A DNA stretch of 64,000 bases, from positions 7,095,001 to 7,159,000 of the forward strand of contig NC_092577.1 of the NCBI RefSeq assembly GCF_037975245.1. Reading direction: 5' to 3'. The notes beneath the pieces were generated by a model, which searched no databases, was not told the DNA's origin, and was given only the letters and a program-made list of their open reading frames with translations. The translations under genes were made by a program, and so were the position numbers. The stretch comes from Apostichopus japonicus. Its lineage: Eukaryota > Echinodermata > Holothuroidea > Aspidochirotida > Stichopodidae. Below, piece after piece: positions 1-13,000 of the stretch. Each line of letters starts with the position of its first letter. The stretch's first letter is position 1.

Positions 1-590
1 CCATATCACATACGAGCAGTCAGCCCAATGATTTAATTTGATTTCGGGACAATCAAGGGAAGTCAACAGTCTTGAATATAATTTCAAAATTAGGCCCTAT
101 ATCCCCTCCACTAAGGGGCCCATGATACTGTACCAATTTCCCTTTGTTGAACACAGACACTTGTTTGTACCAAATGAAGTACTTCACAGCCATAATTTAT
201 GCAATCTACCGTCAATAAACAGCCTGTCTCGTTATCATCTGAGCACTTGATTGTGTTCATCCATGATCATATCTGGCAGTCTGGGTTATCTGTGGTACAG
301 GGTCTTTCACAGGGTCCATCCTGATCCTTATTCTACTGAACTTAACTGAACTCTGAGGGGATTCTAGCAGGCAATTTCTAGAATTGTTCAATTTGTTTAA
401 GCATGATAGGCCTCATGCCATACCGGTGTATGTGACAAGGATTTTTCTCCCTGAAAATACAACCCCCCCCCCCCCCCAGATTTACTGAAATTGCTTTGAT
501 ACTTGATTGAGACTCTATTTTATAAGGAACTGCTTGATTTCAGAGAATATGCTGACCACAAATTCAACTTTTCCTGCCAAGAATTAGAAA
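1..590. other. Noncoding stretch, no gene seen
   Basis: Only short open frames without family resemblance occur here. A cytosine homopolymer lies at about 463-478. Confidence 0.5.
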
Positions 591-593
591 AGT

Positions 594-663
594 GATTTAA
601 ATCAGTGATTTAAAAAAAACCACTGATTTAAATCAGCCTGATTTAAAATCACACAACCCTCTG
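594..663 (-). mobile_element. hAT-like transposon end fragment
   Basis: Three copies of the palindromic motif TGATTTAAATCA or a near match lie in 70 bp. Read on the minus strand, the segment begins CAGAGGGTTGTG and runs into them. This layout (CAGAG terminus, subterminal TTTAAATC repeats) is known from animal hAT elements. No partner end was found, so it is probably a solo end. Confidence is moderate for the class and low for the exact borders. Confidence 0.45.
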
Positions 664-734
664 CTAGTAAGTCTTAACAAAGTCCTAAATTTACATATAG
701 ATTTAGCATTTCAAACATGTGGTGGTAGTTGGTT

Positions 735-1085
735 TCAGAGTTTAGCAGCTGCTGAAAAAAGAACTCTCACCGTAAGTAATGGTGCTGACATTTGTACAAT
801 AAGTGTTGTAGCAGCATTTGACCTGAGAATATGTACCGGTTCATTGATATTGAGAAGTTTACATAGATAGTATGGAGCAAGTTTATTTAATATTTTGTAG
901 GTCAAAAGCATTAACTTACACATGATACGCTTCTTCACTTGTAACCAGTGGAGATTTACAAGGATGGGGGTTATGTGTTCACACTTCCTAGATAAGGCAA
1001 CCAACCTGGCAGCTCGTACAACGCTGGAGCTTATTTGACAGTCCATAAATGAGTCTGTTGCAAGAGTCAAGATGTGAAGAGACAA
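735..1085 (-). pseudogene. LINE reverse-transcriptase C-terminal fragment
   Basis: A 116-codon open stretch contains HITPILVNLHWLQVKKRIM followed by KLMLLTYKILNKLAPYYL. This is the familiar LHWLPVKxRIxxKxxLLTYKxLxxLAPxYL block from the C-terminal side of non-LTR retrotransposon reverse transcriptases of the CR1/L2/Jockey type. The catalytic palm motifs and the endonuclease are absent, so it is a truncated relic and the ATG has no meaning as a start. Clade assignment needs a search; the LINE origin is well supported by the motif. Confidence 0.8.
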
Positions 1086-1364
1086 ATGCGTGCACTAGCC
1101 TTTAGTGCTACCACAGTCTGAGTATGTACGGATGCGCCCTATTTTCCTCAGACTGTATGATGCAAGACGACAAACGTTAATGTCTACTGAAGGTGTATAT
1201 TTTTCACTACCATACATCTGAATGGTTATACCCCCTTACCAAGACATATTTTGCAGCCACCCCTGCCTCAGACTTTGCTCGTAGTCCATTTTGAAGACCC
1301 AGCACATACCTGGGTGATGATCACTTGAATAGTGAATTACAGATTGAATTGTTACTAATGTACC

Positions 1365-1526
1365 TTAACAGGCACCCTCGTCCTTCTCCATGGATGTATC
1401 TATGACAGTGGGATGCTTCATCTTCAAAGTGCAGCGGATTATGGCATCTCCATACTTGGAAAGCCCTTCACCAAGCAACTGTGCCATTGTCGTCTTTCCT
1501 TCAAGTCGCTTTAATTCAAGTAGTAT
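1365..1526 (-). CDS. Terminal exon of an unrecognised minus-strand gene
   Basis: On the minus strand an AG acceptor (CCATAG) at 1527-1530 opens 53 codons ending in TAA at 1365-1367. Visible sequence includes ILLELKRLEGKTTMAQLLGE and KYGDAIIRCTLKMKHPTV, with a charged tail ending in GAC. The frame enters in phase 0, matching the phase-0 donor of the exon at 2098-2180, which gives a continuous reading ...WLFEDEE/ILLELKRLEG. The pattern (aliphatic-acidic-x-lysine-arginine-leucine, then a lysine-tyrosine helix) weakly recalls the C-terminal part of SAMD3-like proteins found in fish and invertebrates, but I do not recognise the family. A LINE remnant sits in the intron. The upstream start was not found. 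Confidence 0.6.
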   Translation of the reverse strand: MLLELKRLEGKTTMAQLLGEGLSKYGDAIIRCTLKMKHPTVIDTSMEKDEGAC

Positions 1527-1580
1527 CTATGGTTAAATGAGATCAATTAGATATTATACAGTACATATGGTAAATTCACC

Positions 1581-1828
1581 TGAGAAGTTAAGAGATCGCT
1601 TAGGACTAACACATATTCGGGATTATGTTCAGAGACGTAGATTGAGACGGTTTAGACATGTCGAAAGGGATGGAAGATGCGAATTGGTAAAGAAGTAGAG
1701 AGAGACTACTGTAGCTGGTCAATGTAGGAGCAGTAGGCTCCCCAAGTCTTGGGATGAGGACATGAGGTTTTGCGGAGTGATCTTGCTGATAAAGGTATAG
1801 ATCGGGCTCTAGCTCAGAATAAAACAAA
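1581..1828 (+). pseudogene. LINE 3'-end remnant (reverse-transcriptase tail)
   Basis: Plus-strand codons read EKLRDRLGLTHIRDYVQRRR then LRRFRHVERDG. After stops and frame changes they read VLRSDLADKGIDRALAQNKT near 1770-1828. This matches the basic tail of many LINE polyproteins (RGRLRWFGHVERKD ... GRPRKTWxEVLRxDL ... A.DR). At least one stop and two frame changes separate the pieces, so it is dead. It lies inside the intron of the minus-strand exon pair at 1365-2180, on the opposite strand, and belongs to a different LINE type from the fragment at 735-1085. Confidence 0.7.
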
Positions 1829-2097
1829 ATTGTTTCTTTTTAAGGGGGAACATCCCCCCTACAAATTCCCAATAGCGGTATCAGCAAAAAAAGTGTGGGA
1901 ATCCTGCAATCGCGCCGCTTAGCGCAACACTGTCTTGAATTGATTTTTGAAAAACAAAGTCGTGGTTCGAACAAGTGGTGGGCATAAAGTGAATATATTC
2001 AAATGTCCATAACTTTTGAAACCACAAGATTGAATTTTACTTTTACGCAGACTACTGTATAATAAATAGTATCTACAAAGACATATTCATACAGTAC

Positions 2098-2180
2098 CTC
2101 TTCATCTTCAAATAGCCAAGGATAGACTTTCTTAACCACTTCGCTAGTAGCATCCTCTTCCACAATTAAACGACGTCTAT
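2098..2180 (-). CDS. Internal exon of the same unrecognised minus-strand gene
   Basis: The exon is bounded by an AG acceptor (TTGGCAG, 2181-2187) and a GTACTG donor just below 2098. It encodes DRRRLIVEEDATSEVVKKVY then PWLFEDEE, entering with two bases of a split codon and leaving in phase 0. That phase fits the exon at 1365-1526 exactly. The composition is strongly protein-like, with acidic/basic helices and a conserved-looking YPWLF core. Reading through the donor gives a further open stretch of AT-rich codons, which I treat as intron. Neighbouring upstream exons were looked for to about 4 kb without a convincing result. Confidence 0.55.
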
Positions 2181-5100
2181 CTGCCAATGTGATAGACATA
2201 CAACTTTTGTTATTTGTTCACATTCCTAATGTTCATGTGCATATTTTGTACAGCATGTGGGTAAACATGTACGGTACGATACCAGTCACAATTCAACTAT
2301 TTAATCACATCCCATTATCAAAATGTACAGTAGAAATGGAAGTGAAATTACTATGCAGTGATACAGAAGCCTGAATGCATTTGATACCTGTATGGAAAAG
2401 AAACATGTGCAAACATTAATCAATCCGCTATGGTAGCTACATTTTCATTTGTCAAGTGTACAATGATAACCAAATACATTTATGTTTGAAATTGTAGTAT
2501 TTCCAAAAAGTTGAATGAAACACCCCGTAAAAGATGTCCTATTTTATTTCCAATGGAATTAGGGTTAGCCTAGGGGGATCAACTGCGGTTCACGGTACCA
2601 CAGGTAAAGCGAGGAATATTCCATCTTGAAAAAAGCCTAGTCCAAGGCTATATGACTCCCTACAAACAGCTACAACAAATTAAACACCCACCCACCTTTG
2701 TTCTGAATCGGAACTGTTTTGTACAAACTTAAAAAATAGCAGAAAAAAACTGTCGCTAGAATATATAACAAATTTTAGCCAAAAATTCCGGACAAGTCAG
2801 TGCAATTTTCCAGAAATATTCCCCCTCTATATTACTGAAAACTAGGCCTATAAATTGATATGACACAGCTGTGGCAGCAATAGGCTGTTAGATTGCTCCA
2901 AGGTCCCCAATGTTTATTTTGGAAGGGGGAGTGTATTCTCCTGTGAATTGTTAACGGGATTGTTGGATAGGATGGTCAGTGGACAAACTGGTAATAAAAG
3001 ATTGGCGTCATGTTCAGTTGATGTTTCGTATGAAACATAGGCCTAGCCTCTGTATTTTATAGAAACTATTTAGGGCTAGGCCTGGGGGGTGTGGGCTATA
3101 GGGCCCTAGGAATAATCAGCTTATTTAGTGTAACAGTTTCGCACGCAACTACAAAATCCCATACACACTATTCTAGTTAATTCGTTATCTTAGGGTGACC
3201 CTAATTGGAGGCTAATCCTTAACTCAAACCTAATCTAGGTATAAATAATATGGCCTAGGACCTAAGCCTAGGCTATATCCCCCCTGAAAGTGCAGGAGAA
3301 ACACTGCTGTGAATTTATCCCCCTAAAATATTTCAAGAATAATATAGCCAAGGTCCTATCCCCCTAAGGCTAAAGTTTCTAATACAGATTATAAATATTA
3401 AGTTTAATTTAGGTTTGTTATTTTGTAAAGAAATTATCCATTGCAAACATGAGAAACGCGTGAATACCGGGGCCACCATGATACTGTAAATATACGGAGG
3501 CCTACTGTTACGATAAACTGTGCTGTACAACTACTACAACTACAAGGCAGCTTAACGTCATTAGGTTTAACGTTAGGCAATTCGCCTATAGCTACTGCAT
3601 GATAGGCCTAGCCTAGGACCTAGATCTTAGCTTGTTCGTACACAAGTTGGAATAATCGAAAATACACACTTTATGGTCTAATATACTATATACTTTTTAA
3701 GTGACTAACAAACGACACTGGCCAAAGGCCCAAAGAAAACTGGTCTAATATACTAACCTTGCAATGGTTACTGACAATATCACTGGATGATAATATTTTT
3801 TTGATTTTTCGTACCGTAACCGTCTGGCTGCTAACTCCCTGCTGTACGTTCCTTGCTCGTCGTGTACGTATGTGTACAATGTACTATAGTTCAGTGCAGT
3901 ACGCTAGGCCGTACCGTGGCGCTACAATTGTTAATATTTTCCCGCGCTTTTTCATATGACGAATATATCAACCTGATTGACTAGTGAGTTTCGTCCCAGT
4001 GCTGACATTTATTGTAGGACCAGATTAAAATAGAACTGTGACCATTATGTTCTGGTCAGGCGACCTTTTGGGTTAGTCGTGAAGGCATCTCTACCAAGAT
4101 TATGGCGGGATAATCGTTGACTAACGTAAACCAGTCGATATGACTAGACTTTAGCCTCGCTTGACTAGATTGTGTTTAGAGTGTTGCTACAACATCCTGT
4201 TCATACTTTACTAAGAACCACACCAAAGCGATCTTCGTTGATTCGCAAAAGAAATGTTTAATGGAAGCACAAATACTGAGGGGCTGTGGAGCATGTGACT
4301 TTGATTTTACGCAAAAAACCACTAGACTCTCAAATTATACTAAACCTCTCAAAATGATCTCTGTGGGTTCCCCTTCACAAATTAAAGTATTTGAATGTTT
4401 TCCACAAAAAGTTTCTTTATACCGGTACTTTTGAACTGAATGTTTTATCATTATTATTTTTTGTATAGCAATGTTTTAGGCATGTATGCACTTGTTACAA
4501 AAATACAACAAGAGAGCACTTTTAATTACAAAGTTGGGAACTGGTAATTTCTATTAGAAAAAGGAGGCCACTTTCCAGCGTTATAAGGATAGTGGCAAAA
4601 GTATGTGCCCAATCAACCACCACCCCTACCCCACCACTCTTTCACGGCTCCATCGCCCCTGACACGGCAAATAGACGGTGTCATCGCAAACATTTGCAGT
4701 GAAGTCTACACTAAGTGTCTTTATACTGGTGACTTAACCTACAAGTAAATACACCAAAAATATATGGATTGTGGTGTGACATGTGGGGATTTTACAACAC
4801 TCGTTTCACCTCTTTTCAGCGATCCGCTTTTTTTTCGTCATATCAGTTAAAATGTTATGATTTTCTGGCAAAAACCATGAAAGATCGACCAAACACAGAT
4901 CTGGCATGGGGCCGATATAAATTAACCGAGCTGATGGTAGGGGTAGAGGGAGGGTGTGAAACCTTGAAACTTTGTGGTAGCATATTGTTATTCATTATGA
5001 TTGTTATGACTGCTAAGAGTTTGGTAAAATAAATGTTGCTAAGGATAAATTCGTTATATTATCACCCTCCTTACAATATGGCGACTCATCAAGCCAAACT

Positions 5101-5890
5101 GTTTTTCAGTCTGTCTCAGACATTAATCTTAAAACCAGTATGTATTCTGTGAAAAGAATATTTGACAGCCCTGCTTATATGATGTTCACTTCAAAATCTA
5201 AAAGAAAAGATACTGTGCATATACAAACATATTGTCTGTAAGATTCCTTACTGCAGCAAGTTGAGCTTGGCGAGCATGAAATGAAATTATCTGGATTAAA
5301 AGTTATTAGATATAGTTCATAACATCCAATTAAATATGTTCAAGTCTAGCTCAGTATCATCCTACCTTATACCTACATTGTATAGCTCTATGCGAAACAC
5401 CAGTCTGGCAATATGTAAAGAAAATATATAGGTTACGTACCTCGTATCTAATTAGCATAATAAACGTATATCTACCGAACTGTTGCAAGTTTGTATTAAT
5501 TAATGTAAGAGCCTTTTCTTTACAATCGTTTGTTTTCTGTATATGTTCATTTGAGTGGCTGAAAGATGGGGTTTAAAATATTTCACTAATATTTCACACA
5601 AAGCAAGGTCCATGGCGGACACATCAACTGAATGTACACATGTAGGCCATGTAATAGAAATATTGATTAACTTTAAATCATTTATATTTAATCAAACAAA
5701 CCGTTCTTTTGTCAACCTGTCCGCTGCTACAGCATTGACAACTATTAATTTAAGGTCATTTTATTCATAAACGGGGTCTTCCTGTTTAGAACACGGACGC
5801 AAGCCATATTTGTCCCCCCCCCCCTCCTTCCAAGAAAACAATGTAAGAAAGGGTAAACACTTTATTGTACTGTGAAAAGTCGTATCTACT
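2181..5890. other. Noncoding stretch, TAGGCCTA-rich; no gene seen
   Basis: No open frame resembles a known family. From about 2560 to 3680 the word TAGGCCTA and variants (CTAGGCCT, CCTAGG) recur many times. A CpG-bearing block at 3800-3960 could be a promoter for the minus-strand exons, but no initiator exon joins them in frame. An 87-codon plus-strand frame at 4769-5032 has no recognisable features. Confidence 0.4.
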
Positions 5891-6636
5891 AAGATCTAGA
5901 GAGGACATGGTTAATTATTTTTTTTAGTACGTACGTACGTAATAATGATCACGTATGTACGTGATACTACTACGTACGTACGTAATAATATCACTTACGT
6001 ATGTGATGTTTTACGTACGTACGTGATAATTACTACGTACAAACGTAGTGTTATTAAGTACGTACGTAATGATGTAGTGATTATCACTTACGTATTTAAT
6101 AATTATAACGATTGTAGGCCTACGTATATACGTACGTGATATGGCCCATGTTAACACTTGTCTAACGTAAGCGAGCCTTTACGTTATATACTGCGGGATA
6201 CATCTTCATCTCAAAGATGGAGAGGGGTGAACTTGTTCGTATGTACTTCAATTTAGAGTTTAGCCAGAAGGAAATATTTTATTACTTGACAGCAAAGCAT
6301 CGGATAATAGTTAGGCGAAAGACATCTCACACGCATTCTGAGGAGCCTTTTCTTGTATCGCAGGAAACATTCAGACATTGTGGATGTGGTCATTTTTATA
6401 TTGTGTCAAGCCTAAGCACAGGCATACCTGTGGTATTATTCGAACGAACGTAATATTCGAACGAATCTATAAGCTTGACTTCTGTGGTTTACATATCTTG
6501 CATATAGACAAATATGTTACAGTAGCCTATGTACATACCGCGTATCGCTACTTCTTACTACCTTAGGTATAGAACGTAACATTATCACGTACGTACGTAA
6601 TGTATACATTTTTTTACCACGTCCTCTCTAGATCTT
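5891..6636. mobile_element. Nonautonomous DNA transposon rich in ACGTACGT
   Basis: Terminal inverted repeats of 20 bp flank the segment: AAGATCTAGAGAGGACATGG at 5891-5910, and at 6617-6636 its reverse complement with one change. They probably extend as TAC.AAG on both sides. Inside each end lie runs of TACGTACGTACGTAATAA (many copies at 5928-6140, one at 6585-6602). Possible flanking duplications CGTATC / CATATC match at 5 of 6. A 78-codon frame at 6217-6453 shows no transposase motif. The superfamily is undetermined. Confidence 0.7.
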
Positions 6637-6884
6637 TGTACATATCGATGTAGGCCTTAAAAAAATTCGCTGACTATTACGACGGGACGAAAGACGAGGC
6701 TTTTCCCCTCCAACCAATGAGGCTGGTCACGTGACTGGTTGAAATATCAATTAAGTAAACTCTTAATAATCACAAATGTTTTATACAGTGACGGTGTAAG
6801 TATAACTTGGGAGAAACAACCAATAACGGTAAGTAGTATATAAAATAAGCGCTTGGAATTCGTTTCAATCTTTGTATCAATATC
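6637..6884 (+). promoter_or_regulatory. Promoter-like cluster: CCAAT, GTCACGTGAC, TATA
   Basis: A CCAAT box lies at about 6713, a perfect palindromic E-box GTCACGTGAC at about 6727-6736, and TATATAAAATA at about 6837. They lie in the right order and roughly plausible spacing for a plus-strand promoter. The following open frame (to 7082) lacks an ATG at its start and resembles nothing known, so the transcript is unidentified. This is motif spacing only. Confidence 0.2.
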
Positions 6885-9883
6885 GTGAGAGATCACTTGA
6901 CATTTAACGAAGAGTACTATATTAGCATATTTTGTGTGAGTAACGGACAGTATGGCCTTTCATCAAGTTCAGATGTCATGGTTTTGTTTCAATTGGACTT
7001 AATGGATCATTATTCTCGTCTTCTTCACACCCTATTTTCAAATTTATCTCACAAAAATTACATTGTTTTATATTTTTATTAAATTTATTTATATTAAATA
7101 TACATTCACTCCCTACTACCTATAATAACTGAGAGCTATACAATAATGTGTCATCTAGTCAGACTCCTACCAACTAGAAGTGCAACTTAAATACAAGAAG
7201 GTAAACTGAAGGTAACAAGAATCAGTCCTTCTTGCATTTGTATGCATAACTTAGTGTTGTCTATAAACCCTCTCTCTTCAAGCTTCCTTCGATTGGTTTG
7301 CATGGAACATGTGGGGATACATTAAAAAAACAATGAGAGCAATTTTGCTCATTTAAAGTGAAACTTACGAAGACTAACCAACAATTAAGAACGCAACGTT
7401 TGCAATAACAAGGCGTATGTCATAAAAAAAAATGTTATTTTGAGGATTTCCCCTAATGGATGATTCGTAGTCACTGCTGTACACCTACTGACCTACTTAA
7501 TGTCTGTTTCCATGGTTACTTTGACACGTTCACTGACAATGTTTGAGGGGTACAATGGGCACGTGGTTCGTGTACCTGTTTCTATTCATGATGTTAAACT
7601 GGTTCGTGTCATCTATTATTATGCTAATGAGCTATTTACGGGAGTTCCAGGTGTGGCATTCTTACTATTGACTTGCTTTAGAACACAAGTTGTCTAAATC
7701 AATCGTCTGTATAATGTAAGCGCTGCATATATTTGCACAGAAAACTATTGTAGAAGTAGAATAGGCCTTCTGTGTGTACCAAAACGGTGATGATGTTATC
7801 GGGTAGAAACATGGAATGGATTTGATGGGCTCTCTGAAAACATACAAATGAATCTCTCTGAAGGCGAGGGCGAAGGGAGGGCAGTGGCGGGAGCAGGTAT
7901 AGGGTGTCTGAAGGGTAGAGGTGGTGACTTAACTTACTGAAGAGCATACTTAACACGGGGGATTGGGATAAGGCATTGATCGTCTAGAAAGTGAATAATC
8001 ATAGATCTGTATTACATTTTTTTTTCTATAATCCGACCAAACTATACTGCCAACGTATCATACTTTTCATTGATACATTTTCCGTGGTTACAAGTTACTC
8101 CTGGGATGACATTGAGAATATTACATGCTGAATAATTTTCATTTATATGGTATTTTATTTAAGGTATAACTGAATATATTTTTCCCTGTTTCTTTGGAGT
8201 GTCGGGTGAGGCGGGATTGGACGACTTAGTATTTCTTTCATTATTTTTAGTAACACGTCATACACTGTGGATCATATCAACTGATAACATTAACGTGAAT
8301 GTGTAAAAGGATGGAAACGGGAAACTTTTTATGAGGTTGGTCTGAAGAAACTGATGAAGGAGAGAGGATTAGCGGTATATTAAACTGAATATATTCGTTG
8401 TGTTACCAATTTGACTCATGAATCTTGTCTAAAAAAAAAGAAATAAATTCAAGTATTAGTGAGGTCTACGTCTCTGTCTATAGAACTACAATATATTCTT
8501 AATATGCCTTTGTGAAGGAAACAATGGACATGAAGAAACGAAGAAAACACATGTAGTCGATAATGGAGCTGGAGATAATAATAACAAACCACTCGTGACA
8601 GGAACAAAGAGGGTGATGAGAGGGTTAGGGTGGGAGGAGGGTAAAAATACACTGCAAAGGGAAACTGCGAAGAACAAATCGTGCAATCACGGTTATAGCT
8701 GAAGGGGGTAGGTAAGGTAACAATGGGTTGGTAAATAGGAGGTGTCGGGAATGTATTGAGTGAAACCGGTGTCCGAATGGGTTTTAAGTGAGGGGTTAGG
8801 GTTGGGGTGAAGGATTTAATTACATTGAATTGTAAAGGGTAAATCAGGGACGTCATGATCGAATCAAGTATCTCGTAATATTTACACGAGGAATATTAAA
8901 ATATTAAATAGTTTTTGTTCAAAGTTATGAATATAAAAAGCTGAAGTTTACGATAAATTTTTAAATTATTGTTTATAAATATGCCAAAATAATGAGAATA
9001 AATATAATTTTTTTGTCAAATTGTATTTCAAACTATAAAGAAGAAATTAATGTAGTTTTAAATGCATTAAATCTTATCCTGTACAATTTATGAGATACAT
9101 ATTTGCCTCTCATGATTTTATGGTAGTAAAAAAAACATTATTTTGAGTAATTATTTGTTAAACTGCGACATATAAAACTGTTTTATTGGTTGCTTGTTTG
9201 GTATAAATTTCAGTTTTACTAGAGAGTAGAGCATTATCATCTGATCACATGGGTTTTTAAGTTTAGACTTATAGTTTTTTGCTATTTTATTGCCATCATA
9301 TACTTCTTTTGTATTAATAACGATTTTCAATCTCTTTTTTTTTTTTTTTAAATATATTGAACATATTATTATTTTTTTTAGATTGAACATAAAAAATCTG
9401 TTGGCGGTTTCAGCTTGAGAGTCACATTTATTACATATAAACTCAAAAACCCTATTTTAAAACTCATTCGAATTATTAAATTCAAATGACCTTGTCTATA
9501 TATCTCTTATTTTATCCTTATAAACAGTCCTGTCATTCTAAAACCTATTTCTAAGTTAAATGTTAACAATAAACTAGACAAAGAACATGTTAAACAACCC
9601 ACACCTACCCTCCACCCCTCTCTTACCAACACTCTCTTAAAATATTCCCTATTAATCCATTATATTTTGTTTTATGTATTATAACATCCTACATAATTCC
9701 TTTCGGGATGACCTAATTATTCAAATAAATCCAACTAAACTAATTAAATCCAATCCTTGACATTTAAATTACAGCAGACTTTACATTATCTATTGTTCGT
9801 TTAATATTGATAACTTTTATTAATTAATTTAATTCCCTGTTTAACTGTTATGATGATTATAACATCTACACCGGAATACTTAC
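6885..9883. other. Noncoding stretch, no gene seen
   Basis: AT-rich DNA with scattered short frames. The longest (135 codons on minus, 8449-8856) is proline/threonine-rich, low-complexity and unlike a conserved domain. If the LRR exon at 9884 has downstream exons they should lie here, but no LRR-like sequence was recognised. Confidence 0.4.
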
Positions 9884-10089
9884 ACCAGCTCCTTCAAGCT
9901 TGTACACTGTGAGGAGTAAAACAAGATGGCCGCCAACTCTTCATTAGTTAGACTCCTGTCGTCATTGATCTCCAGCTCCTGGAGAGAACTCAGGATAGAG
10001 AGAGAGAGACCAGACTGAAGGATAAGGTTCAGACCAGACTCATCAACTCTAGGAGAGCAGTGGTATAGATACACACAGGAGATAGGAAT
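9884..10089 (-). CDS. NLR leucine-rich-repeat exon
   Basis: On the minus strand, a TCTAG acceptor at about 10090 opens 68 codons plus two bases, closed by a GTAAGT donor (9878-9883). The product begins IPISCVYLYHCSPRVDESGL and continues LQELEINDDRSLTNEELAAI then SSQCTSLKEL. The LxxLxL...LTNEEL...LxxCxxLKEL layout is that of ribonuclease-inhibitor-type LRRs that follow the NACHT module in echinoderm and amphioxus NLRs, where they are thought to sense ligand or hold the receptor inactive in the cytosol. Entry is in phase 0, the phase in which the NACHT exon at 49175-50694 ends, and the text reads on naturally (EIASRFD/IPISCVYLYHC). The 39 kb separation is large, so it may instead belong to another NLR copy. 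The next exon should enter in phase 2. Confidence 0.8.
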
Positions 10090-13000
10090 CTAGAATGAAA
10101 GAATAGAGTTACTGATAATATAGTAGATAGAGATAAATAGATTGGATTTGGTTAGGATTAGAATAATTATCATAATAGTATAAATAAGGGGGAAAACGAA
10201 ATAAATATAAGGGGAAATGAAGCTATAAACTAGGACATTTAGGTTATGTTTAGTTGTAAAAAGGAATTTATTTAATGGAACGGAAATAAAGGATTGATTA
10301 TAAGGGGAGACAAATATTAACAGAAATAATTATATTAGGTTAGAGAAAAATAAATTGGTAATGTAGGATTAAAGGGTTAGTTCGATTGTTTTACATTTAA
10401 ATGATTAATTAAAGGTTTTATAGCAAGTAACGTTTAATCAAATAAGAATGTGAGGCTACTTATTTTAATGTATGAGTTAATAGGAAACAAATCTCAAAGA
10501 CGGGTTGAGTATTTTATGAAAAATGGGTAATCCAGAATTGAGATGATTCTATCTCTTCAATAAAAATATTGATCAAATTTATTTGTGTTTTACCTTAGAA
10601 ATTTCATGTGGAACATGTAATTTAAATGTAAATATTAGTCACTGATGTAATAGGAATCATTTAAGGAAGCTTCTTCTTCTTCAATTAATACAAGGTTTTA
10701 TAAAGTTTAAGGAGATTTGTGAGAATATTATATATATTTAAATAAAAAGGTTGTTTATTATAATTAAAATGCAATTTAGAGAAGCAGATTTTTATTATAC
10801 ATATTATTAAAGTTTTGATCCATATCCTACTATTCTGCGTGAATTTTATCAAATTCATCCCTAAGTTACGGTTTGAGTGTGATAAATTTCTAGTGGATTT
10901 TTTCCTTTGTGTTTGTAGATATTCCTTAATTGAGTAATGCTTATAATTTTAACTTTCTAAACTTTATCATTTCTTCCAATTAAATAGTACAATCCGCATT
11001 TGACATTTTCTTCACAAATAATATTTTTATCATAAAATTCATAACCATGAGGGTTTAATTATACTGATTAATTATTACTTTTAAGTTTATTCGGATTGAT
11101 TGAATCTTAATGTAATATATTCTGTTACTATAAAGTTCAGAAGGTGTAAACAGTTAGCGGAAAAATATCGATTTGTTAAACAAGAGAGATAAATAAGTTT
11201 ATTACAAGTTTAATGAGAGGATGGCGTCTTGTAATACTAACGTTAGAGCTACGGCTCTGGCGAACGTTGCAGCAGCGTAAAAGAAGTGGCGCAATTTTAA
11301 TTAAAAAAAAACTGTTTAAATATCATGTGGCCATAGGTCTGTTGGCTAATTGGAAAAGAACACCACGATCTAGTCGCTGCTGGAAAGACATGGACAAAAG
11401 ATTTCCTTTGAATAACTATTTATTGCATTTTATTATTACTAAAATTAAAATGGAACACTTTTTTAAAGAGGCTCAAAGCTCTAGGCCCTATACAGTATTT
11501 AAAAAAACCTATATTTCATAAAGTGTCAGGTATTTCAACTGATAATCAATTATTCAATAACATTATTTCAGTCAGCCTGCTCGGTAAAAAGCTGCAGATT
11601 TTTTACACAATTGGCTCAAATATCCGACCTGGTAGATTTAGTAAGTTAGGTGATTATAATAATAATTGTGGAATATTATAGATTGACTTGTATTAATGCC
11701 TACAAGGCTATGTTATGTACGTTTTAAAATCGAGTCGAACGATTTTCTGTGATTTAAGATTTTTTAAGGGATAACATAGTTTCTACAGTTTGTTTATGGA
11801 TACTTTTTCTTAGCTAGAATGAAGTAATTGTTTTCGAAGTAAATGATAGGCATCAGCTCACCGAGAATGTTAATCGCTGGTTTTATTCTTCGCTTAATTT
11901 AAGATTCCTAAAAAACTCAGTGTCTCGATTGTATTTTATTCAATTCCTTTATAGTTAAGATATGCTTTCACTTGGACTATTCTGATAATCAGTCAACAGC
12001 TAGGCTAAGATATATTATTATTTATGAGTTAGATTGCTAAGCATGTCCTCACGCTAAAAGTAGTAATTCTAGCTTTTCGCGGGTGATGTTTGAGATGTCT
12101 AACATAGCCTAAATTTATTACTAGTCTATAGCCTATAGCCTACCTAAGTTTGGCCTGGCCCTCTTACACATCCTAGCCTGTGCCTCTATACCATACCGTC
12201 AAATTATCTCACTGATCCATGATTACTGTTTTAGCTATTAGCAACGGTTCCTCTCCATTAAATAATCCATATTAATAAACATTCAACAAGTCAATGGTAA
12301 CACACAACTCCTACGAATATACTACGTACTCTGCAACTCCACTAATATATAACTTAAGTCCATTCATTGTCAGTGATAGATACTAGAAGTCAACAGGTAT
12401 TCAATAGCATGAGTCACCGGTATTCATTTACAGGTGCTTCGTAACTTTCGCGAGTGATGTTTGAGATTTATAACAGACATTTTGGCGCCAATAGAAGTAA
12501 ATGTACGTAACGTGTTACATGCCCGGTGGAAACAGGCAGTTTAAAAACTGACGTAAATTGGATATGTAGTAAGCAAGGGGTCGAGGAAGTAAATAATACA
12601 ACACAACCTTTATCAAGTAGAATAGTAGATGAAGCTACCATTGACATTCCCTCTAAGCGGTAGGGTGTTAGTCCGCCCCCCACACCAACGGTTACAATGT
12701 GGGCCAAAAGCATTTTATGTACACATTCGGGGGGGGGGGGAACCCAACTGACCTACGTAGGGCCTACATTATCATGGAAAGGCCAGAGTGGAAAGAAGAA
12801 TTTAAAAATTTCAAATCTCCGTATCCCCGTCCTCTGAATTCTTTTTGAAAATTGATGTTAACTGGTGCCCCTCGAGGCATGATTAGACTCAATTAGGTGT
12901 AAATTTGGCTCCATAAACCATGCAGTTTTGCCTATGAACAATTTTGTTTGTAAAGTCGTAAGGGGAGGGGGCTGGGAGGGGTGTATACCCGTAGCAATGG

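Noticed and set aside
8449-8856. 135-codon minus-strand frame
   Set aside because: Proline/threonine/phenylalanine-rich, low complexity, no domain or splice context.
11213-11521. 102-codon plus-strand frame
   Set aside because: No recognised family; a competing short ATG frame overlaps its start; no splice or promoter support.
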